Origin: Mytilus edulis
Taxonomy: Eukaryota > Mollusca > Bivalvia > Mytilida > Mytilidae
Assembly: GCF_963676685.1 (NCBI RefSeq)
Contig: NC_092344.1
Coordinates: 88,876,749-88,940,748, forward strand
Direction of reading: 5' to 3'
Length of the DNA: 64,000 nucleotides
Of this stretch, positions 57,841-64,000 are shown one piece after another. The position numbers and the translations under genes are program-made. The notes beneath the pieces were generated by a model. It saw only the letters and a program-made list of their open reading frames with translations. It did no database searches and was not told the DNA's origin. Numbering within the stretch: the first letter of the stretch is position 1; every line of letters starts with the position of its first letter.

Positions 57841-58518
57841 TTTACATCCCAGCTGTTTTAGATAGACGAAAAACCATTTACAATTCATAAAATCTAGTTT
57901 AGAACGCCACACAACCATAACAATATACTTTATAGATTACTATATGATGTATACCCTTTTGACCCCCAAACACGATGAGTAGATATCAGACAATGTCAAC
58001 TCGCCCCACTTGCCAATGGGCCCAAACTACATCGCCACTTTATAAAAATATCGTCCCACTCTTGTTTACCGACTTGCCCCACTTTTAAAGAGTGTAAAAT
58101 CAAATTGAACAATCAGTCTGAAAACTCACTATTTAACGAAAAAGGTTAAAACCCCACTGAATAAAGGTCTGACAACTTGCCCCACTTATAAAAGGATCTT
58201 GCTTCCTTTAAGTATGTCAAATTACTATTATTTCGTATCCAGTCGACCTGGTGTAGTGGTATGTGTCGTGGCTTGATATGCTAAAGATCTTGAGTTCGAA
58301 TCCCAGCATATACACAGGATTTTTTCTAAGTGAATTTTGATAGATAATAGTCTTTTCCGTATAATTAATTGTAAGTTTTATAGTGGATTTGACATTCCCG
58401 CCAAAATGTTACAGAACAAAGGAAAGCATGCATAACAAAGAAACTCAAACTGGGGTGATCTGGTAGGGGTGATCCGGCTCAGATCACCCCTGTTAGAACA
58501 AAGGAGCTGGGATGTAAA
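57841..58518. mobile_element. TIR element, 678 bp, with a tRNA-like segment
   Basis: TTTACATCCCAGCT at the left is mirrored by AGCTGGGATGTAAA at 58505-58518. A GGGGTGATC repeat cluster sits near the right end (58453-58492) and related GATCACCCC words occur just outside the left end (57790-57805), so the true element may be larger and include the 57761-57834 fold-back. Confidence 0.6.
58242..58315 (+). ncRNA. tRNA-like sequence with box A and box B, degenerate
   Basis: TGGTGTAGTGGTA fits a Pol III box A and GAGTTCGAATCCCAG contains the GTTCGAATCC box B, spaced about 34 bp apart as in tRNA genes. Neither the acceptor stem (GTCGACC against TATACAC) nor a 5-bp anticodon stem pairs properly, so no anticodon is assigned. 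It is most likely a tRNA pseudogene or the head of a tRNA-derived repeat and not a working tRNA. Confidence 0.4.
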
Positions 58519-58974
58519 CTTAAAAAATCAGTCACCAAGGTCATGTTTTGACATATGTGTTATGGTTCCAGATAGAAAATGTAATTTAAATGCATTTGAT
58601 AACCATGGAACCATAAATTTGGTTAGAGTAGAAATACATATATTTATTTGGAACAAAGTTCAGTACCACATGGAAATTTAAACTCATTTGAAATCTGAAG
58701 ACAACAAAAATTAACTGTATGTCAATATTGCATTATGGGGAGGTAGTCCAGTTTCTCAAAAGAAAAGTTCAATGTGATATTAAATGATTTTTCCTTAATC
58801 TAAGTTATTAGCATAACTCACATTGACCGCCATCCCTGATTAAGTAAATGTTAGTATCTAGTGATTCAATCTTAATTTCGGCACCTTTTGGTAAGAAAAT
58901 ATTTAGGACTTAGATTTTCCTAAAGCTTTATAGTCTGAAAAGTGCACAACATCACAAAATATTTTCACAACATC

Positions 58975-60290
58975 TTAACTAGAGGCTCTCAAGAGCCTGT
59001 GTCGCTCACCTTGGTCTATGTGCATATCAAACAATGGACACAGATAAATTTATGACAAAATTGTGTTTTGGTGATTATGTTGTGTTTGTAGATCTTACTT
59101 TACTGGACATTCTTCTTGCTACAATTGTCTCTATCTATAATGAACTTGGCCCAGTAATTACAGTGGAAAATATATTCTAAAAATTTACAACAATTTACAA
59201 AAATTTATGAAAACTGTTAAAAAATGACTATAAAGGGCAATAACTCCTTAATGGGTCAACTGACAATTTTGGTCATGTTGATTATTTGTAGATCTTACTT
59301 TGCTGAACATTATTGCTGTTTACAGTTTATCTCTATCTATAATAATATTCAAGATAATAAGCAAAAACTGCAAAATTTCCTTAAAATTACTAATTCAGGG
59401 GCAGCAACCCAACAACGAGTTGTCCGATTTCTCAGAAAATTTCAGGGCAGATAGATCTGCACCTAACAGATTATTTGACCCCATGTCAGATTTGCTCTAA
59501 ATGCTTTGGTTTTAGAGTTATAAGCCAAAATCTACATTTTACCCCTATGTTCTATTTTTAGCCATGGCGGCCATCTTGGTTGGTTGGCTGGGTCACTGGA
59601 CACATTTTTTAAACTAGATACCCCAATGATGATTGTGGCCAAGTTTGGATTAATTTGGCTCAGTAGTTTCAGAGGAGAAGATTTTTGTAAAAGATAACTA
59701 AGATCTACAAAAAATGGTTAAAAATTGACTATAAAGGGCCTCCTAAAGGGGTCAACTGACCATTTCAGTCATGTTGACTTATTTGTAAATCTTACTTTGC
59801 TGAACATTATTGCTGTTTACAGTTGATCTCTGTCTATAATAATATTGAAGATAATAACCAAAAACTGCAAAATTTCCTTAAAATTACCAATTCAGGGGCA
59901 GCAACCTAACAACAGGTTGTAGGATTCGTCTGAAAATTTCAGGTCAGATAGATGTTGACCTAATACACAATTTTACCTCTTGTCAGATTTGCTCTAAATG
60001 CTTTGGTTTTTGAGTTATAAGCCAAAAACTGCATTTTACCCCTATGTTCTATTTTTAGCCATGGTGGCCATCTTGGTTGGTTGGCCGGGTCACCGGACAC
60101 ATTTTTTAAACAAGATACCCCAATAATGATTGTGGCCAAGTTCGGTTTAATTTGGCCCAGTAGTTTCAGAGGAGAAGATTTTTGTAAAAGTTAACAGACG
60201 ATGCCGGACGACGACGATGACGACGACGACAGGTGCAAAGTGATGAGAAAAGCTCACTTGGCCCTTGGGGCCAGGTAAGCTAAAAATTTG
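58975..60290 (+). repeat. Dispersed repeat with an internally duplicated unit
   Basis: Bounded by AGAGGCTCTCAAGAGCCTGT, then GTCGCTCACCTTGG, at the left, and by AAAAGCTCACTTGGCCCTTG with GGCCAGGTAAGCTAAAAA at the right. The inner unit ATCTTACTTTGCTGAACATT (59292 and 59790) through GAGGAGAAGATTTTTGTAAA is present twice, about 498 bp apart, and a third decayed start lies near 59090. A (GACGAC)n stretch lies at 60203-60231. Non-coding. Confidence 0.75.
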
Positions 60291-61413
60291 CTGACTTTGG
60301 AGTCTATGATGTACTATTAAGAAGAAATTTCGTTTACCTAATTTAAAGCTTTTAAAATAGATCCATTTCGAAATTGAACCAAATTGTGGTGTATTTGATA
60401 TTTTATGATTTAAATTGAAATTCCAAGGCAATATTTTGCCAAAAAAAAACCTTGCCCTTTGTTTTTTTAAACTGCATTTGAAATGTTAAGATGACTTTGT
60501 CTGAGGTCTGGTTTGATTGGGAAAGGTTGAAAGAAGACACAAAGCATGATAGTAATAACAGTTACCAGCAAAATATATCTTTACCAATAAAACAAAGCTT
60601 TTGGAAATGAAATTTTTCTTATTTTTTTTTTAAATATACATCATAAAGGCATGTCATAAAAAAAAAATATCTGAAAGAAATTTTAAAGTAAAAATAGGTT
60701 ATTTAATTTTCTGAATAATGTTTTCCATGAACAAGTAAGACATGAACAGGATCAAAGCTAATGAAAGCTTTTAAGAATCTACTAATGTATTGTCAACACA
60801 GATGCTAATTAATATTGGCTTTATAAATCCATTATGTCAGTTTTATATTAATCAATAACATTATTATATCTTTATCTTATATTAAATGTCATCCTGTAAA
60901 AGTTTGCATGTTAAGATTTCATCGTTAAAATGACAGGACAGAGCTATGTATTAATGACTATATAAAGAAATGTTATATTAAGAAGACGAGGGGAAAATGT
61001 TTTATGGGTGCAATGAATAAAAAATTACACCAGATGATATTCTAGTTAACATCATTATCAATGCTGACATTATGTCTTTACATACGACAAATTGGCCATT
61101 AAATGCGAAATTGTCAGAAGTCTTTTGGTTTCTTCAAAATCATTCATTTCAAAGCCATTTAAAGCTATATTGGTTTAATCACGAGATTATAACTGCTTTG
61201 AGAAAATCCATACAATTATTAATTAAGCATACTTATATGTATTTAACAGTTGCAGGGAATATACCAAACAGAGTTTTTCCAATATATATCTCTACTGAAT
61301 ACTAGAATATATATGGTGTTGTCAAAAAAGAGAACATCATCTTTAACGAACATAAGAATATGCCTGCAATTGATGACATAAGCAGGATTTAAAAAATAAC
61401 AACCGTCATCAAC
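60291..61413. other. 5' flank of the GPCR gene
   Basis: AT-rich sequence without a recognised exon. An AATATATATGGTG stretch about 110 bp before the ATG could act as a TATA-like signal, but this is weak. A TTTACCAAT at 60581-60589, which looked like a UPF2 donor, was rejected. Confidence 0.4.
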
Positions 61414-62481
61414 ATGAATTCTTCGGACACTGAACTGGATACCAATGTTGGAGCAGGATATACAATCATACTAGTATTAACATCATTCATTATTCTTACA
61501 CTGAATGTACCAATTGTTGTACTACTTGTAGCAGGGAAATTTCTTGGAAAGTCTATTCGAAACATACATATACTAAGCTTGAGCATATCAGACATGCTGG
61601 TTGGAATCAATGTAATTCCTATATCTATTATTCTCAAGTCTATCGTACAAGGAAACCCACCATCTTACCAAGAATGTTGGTCAAGGATGTGCCTATACCT
61701 TACATGTTTAATTGCATCATTTCTTCATGTACTATTCATTTGCTTAGACAGATGTGGAACTATATTACGTAAAAGTTTATCGTCTAAACGAAACACCCGA
61801 CTCAGATTCTGTGCAATGGTTTTACTTTCATGGATCTGTGCAATCACAATTATTGTTGTTCCGTTCTTGGTCCTTAAAAATGACAGGGAGATTCCATACT
61901 GCTCCATATCTACCGTTTTTAATCCCGAACAAGGTGCCATAGTTTTACAAGTATGGTCTCTACTTTTTCTTCATGGTTTTATTTTAGCATTTGCAGCCTG
62001 TGTATGGATGGCAACCAAAATAATATCTATAGGAGTTGAAGTGGTTCAGCCACCGGACAACACTACAGAATTTACACAGACAACTTCAAACATTCATATC
62101 ATTCAAGTAGCACCAATGAATGACATCCATGGAGAAAGAAGGGGGTCAAGTCCAACTCAGAAAAGTACTAGCACCACTAGTAATCCAAGACAGATCAAAA
62201 TATCACGATCGCAAAAAAGCGCCATAAAAACAATTTCATTACTGGCATTAAGTATGATGGTATGTTTGGTACCAATGAATATCATGATCTTAGTAGAGGG
62301 ATTTTATGGATTCTCCATTTTTTCTTCAAATCAAAGACATATAATTATCTATATTGCAAGTGTGAATTCTGCAATCAATCCTATAATCTACGCATTTAGA
62401 ATTCATGAAGTTAGACAAACCATACGATTACTCAAACAGAAGATCAGCTGTTGTCATATTTATTGTGTTTATGAGGATTAA
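61414..62481 (+). CDS. Orphan rhodopsin-class G-protein-coupled receptor
   Basis: Single exon, 355 residues, ATG at 61414 (context AACATGA) to TAA 62479-62481. Seven hydrophobic helices are visible. TM1 (17-42) has Asn in LTLNVPIVV; TM2 has LSISDMLVG with the conserved Asp; TM3 ends in CLDRCG in place of DRY; TM4 has SWICAI with the conserved Trp; the second outer loop has the disulphide Cys (IPYCSIS). TM5 is followed by a long inner loop of about 70 residues. TM6 has CLVP instead of CWxP; TM7 has NSAINPIIYAF, the NPxxY motif; then helix 8 (FRIHEVRQTI) and Cys residues that could be palmitoylated. NSS at 2-4 is a potential N-glycosylation site. DRC and CLVP are departures from the consensus. 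Ligand unknown. Confidence 0.92.
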   Translation: MNSSDTELDTNVGAGYTIILVLTSFIILTLNVPIVVLLVAGKFLGKSIRNIHILSLSISDMLVGINVIPISIILKSIVQGNPPSYQECWSRMCLYLTCLIASFLHVLFICLDRCGTILRKSLSSKRNTRLRFCAMVLLSWICAITIIVVPFLVLKNDREIPYCSISTVFNPEQGAIVLQVWSLLFLHGFILAFAACVWMATKIISIGVEVVQPPDNTTEFTQTTSNIHIIQVAPMNDIHGERRGSSPTQKSTSTTSNPRQIKISRSQKSAIKTISLLALSMMVCLVPMNIMILVEGFYGFSIFSSNQRHIIIYIASVNSAINPIIYAFRIHEVRQTIRLLKQKISCCHIYCVYED

Positions 62482-64000
62482 CAATAATAATTCACTAGAG
62501 AAAATTCAGAAAGAGATATTGACATTCACACTTATTCTTCATGGGAAAAATTCTGTAGATATGATTTCTCACATATTCTTCATGGAAAAAATACTGTGGG
62601 AGTGATTTCTTATCATTAATTCTGAGGAATTATTGTTTACTTAAATGGTTTAACTACCAAGTGTCAAAAATACAATGAATGAACACACAAACCATTGTGA
62701 AAAATTATCTTATAGTTATAACTTAACAATACTAAGTGAGAACTCCTACTTAGGTCCTAACTCAATCAAATGCTGAAAACAGTTTTGAAGTCTATCCATT
62801 GGAGTCATTTTGTTTGAAATTTTGTGTGGTAGATTATATTTTTCTTATTCAACAATGTATCATAGCATGTCTGCATAATACAAAATATTGTTTTTGTTGT
62901 GGAACATTTCAGTATCATACTTAAATGTGTATTGAACAACAATATTAAAGGAGCACTAGCTGTCAAATTCAGGTTCACCGATTTTAATAAAATTCTCACA
63001 TTTGCTTTATAATAAAGTAAAACATTTATCCAAACTATAAAAATCCAGAACAACGATTAACAGGGTGCAGACATAAAAATATGTAGCTTCATTTCGTAAG
63101 TATTTTAGTCTAGACGCCATCTAATTAATGCCTCATTATAATAAAGAAATAATAAATAAGCTTTATTTAGAGTCGGCAAGGTATACAAACATAGACAAAC
63201 ATAAGCTCTAATGAGCTTTTAACCGACATGATATTCATTCACACGTACATTTAGTTCGAATTGAATTCAAATCGAATGCGAATCGAATTCGCTAATCGCA
63301 TTCACACACTCTTCTTTTTTAATTTGAATTGATTTGAATTAACCAATTCATATTAGAAATACGTTTTTGTAAATACAAATTAAAAGTTAACGTCGTTAGG
63401 ACAGTAAAGCTAATTTGATGCACATTGCAATTCGAAATTAGAGTTGACGTTAGGATGTAAATGTTTGGAATGCGAGTTAAACTTATTCGAATTAGTTGAT
63501 GCGAATCAAATTCTCATTACATGTGAACTCAGCATAACTATCAAGTTGACCTCTAAAGTCATCGGCTGACCATATAAGCGATGTAAACATAAATATAGAC
63601 ATAAATAGATTAAGCAAACTCGCGCTGTTGGATTTTTCTAGGTCTATTTAATTTCATATTATAAATGAAAAATAAATGTTTATCATCGTTTTTCCCTGTA
63701 TAAGAATGATTTTTTTGTGGATCGAATCAGTCATTCAAATGATTTACCTTTGTTTCACTTTCAAAGTACCCCCCCCCCCCCCCAAAAAAAAAAAATCAAA
63801 GAGCTGAAAGCTCTGAAGAAAAATGACGCCACTGTCTCTAATATTGGGATAGTTTTTATGCAAGTCTTGATTTTCACATACCGTAATTAGTTTAACAATG
63901 CAACATGTCTCGTAAGCATATAATTGATATTCGTATATGTGTGTGTGTGTGTGAAGTGAAGGTGACAACTGGCTGTTTTTTTAAGACAAATGAATAGGTC
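62482..64000. other. 3' flank of the GPCR gene, no further gene seen
   Basis: Contains a region rich in TCGAAT/GAATTCG words (63245-63515) that partly mirrors itself and may be a decayed inverted-repeat element. It also holds a C17 run followed by an A12 run at about 63768-63796, and a (GT)n microsatellite near 63934-63953. No exon was recognised. Confidence 0.45.

Noticed and set aside
60581..60630. Possible UPF2 exon ending in FIG before ELVKF on the - strand
   Set aside because: The phase fits, but the upstream side is poly-A with an in-frame TAA and no pyrimidine-rich acceptor.

Overview
The window looks like nuclear DNA of a bivalve mollusc, probably a mussel (Mytilus-like). Coding sequence is split into short exons with GT-AG introns. 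Introns and intergenic DNA are AT-rich and packed with short non-autonomous DNA elements, dispersed repeats and fold-back palindromes. I base the taxon on the type of repeats and genes present, not on a database match, so it is an inference.

Regions from left to right. (1) 1-1430: the 3' part of a decayed TPR-TIR gene copy, with an in-frame stop, frameshifting deletions and lost TIR segments. (2) 6736-14668: an apparently intact paralogue on the + strand. Three exons are visible and encode 778 residues: a long TPR solenoid followed by a C-terminal TIR domain. This is the architecture of an innate-immune sensor or effector, and the first coding exon was not found. (3) 14838-23650: a very large palindrome with arms of about 3.75 and 5.05 kb around a 19-bp centre. 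Each arm carries a 5'-truncated L1/Tx1-type LINE, a 0.5-kb inverted-repeat element and other repeats. The right arm has an uninterrupted 1001-codon reverse transcriptase frame; the left arm lacks 1298 bp of it. (4) 23618-27576: a 5'-truncated + strand gene with an RNase H/DDE transposase-like region and a C2H2 zinc finger. Its first visible exon straddles the right end of the palindrome and has a frameshift in an A7 run. (5) 27577-37190: no gene found; several fold-back elements and dispersed repeats. (6) 37977-56558, - strand: the C-terminal half of UPF2 (nonsense-mediated decay factor), rebuilt as 18 exons whose reading phases all agree. Two of its exon ends, including the one with the stop codon, have been tandemly amplified (3 x 79 bp and 14 x 60-61 bp), and the duplicated units carry GTAAGT 5' splice-site sequences. 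Its introns hold a 1.23-kb TIR transposon with a 5-bp target duplication, a 0.96-kb TTAA-flanked element, a 1.04-kb tandem duplication and several MITEs. (7) 57.7-60.3 kb: a 0.68-kb TIR element containing a tRNA-like box A/box B stretch, then a repeat with an internally duplicated unit. (8) 61414-62481: a single-exon rhodopsin-class GPCR on the + strand, opposite in orientation to UPF2 and upstream of its visible part.

The genes do not form one pathway. The most interesting biology is the TPR-TIR pair (one intact, one dead), the near-perfect palindrome that appears to have beheaded a transposase-derived gene, and the repeated amplification of exon/5'-splice-site boundaries inside UPF2. All calls come from reading the sequence; no search or alignment program was run.
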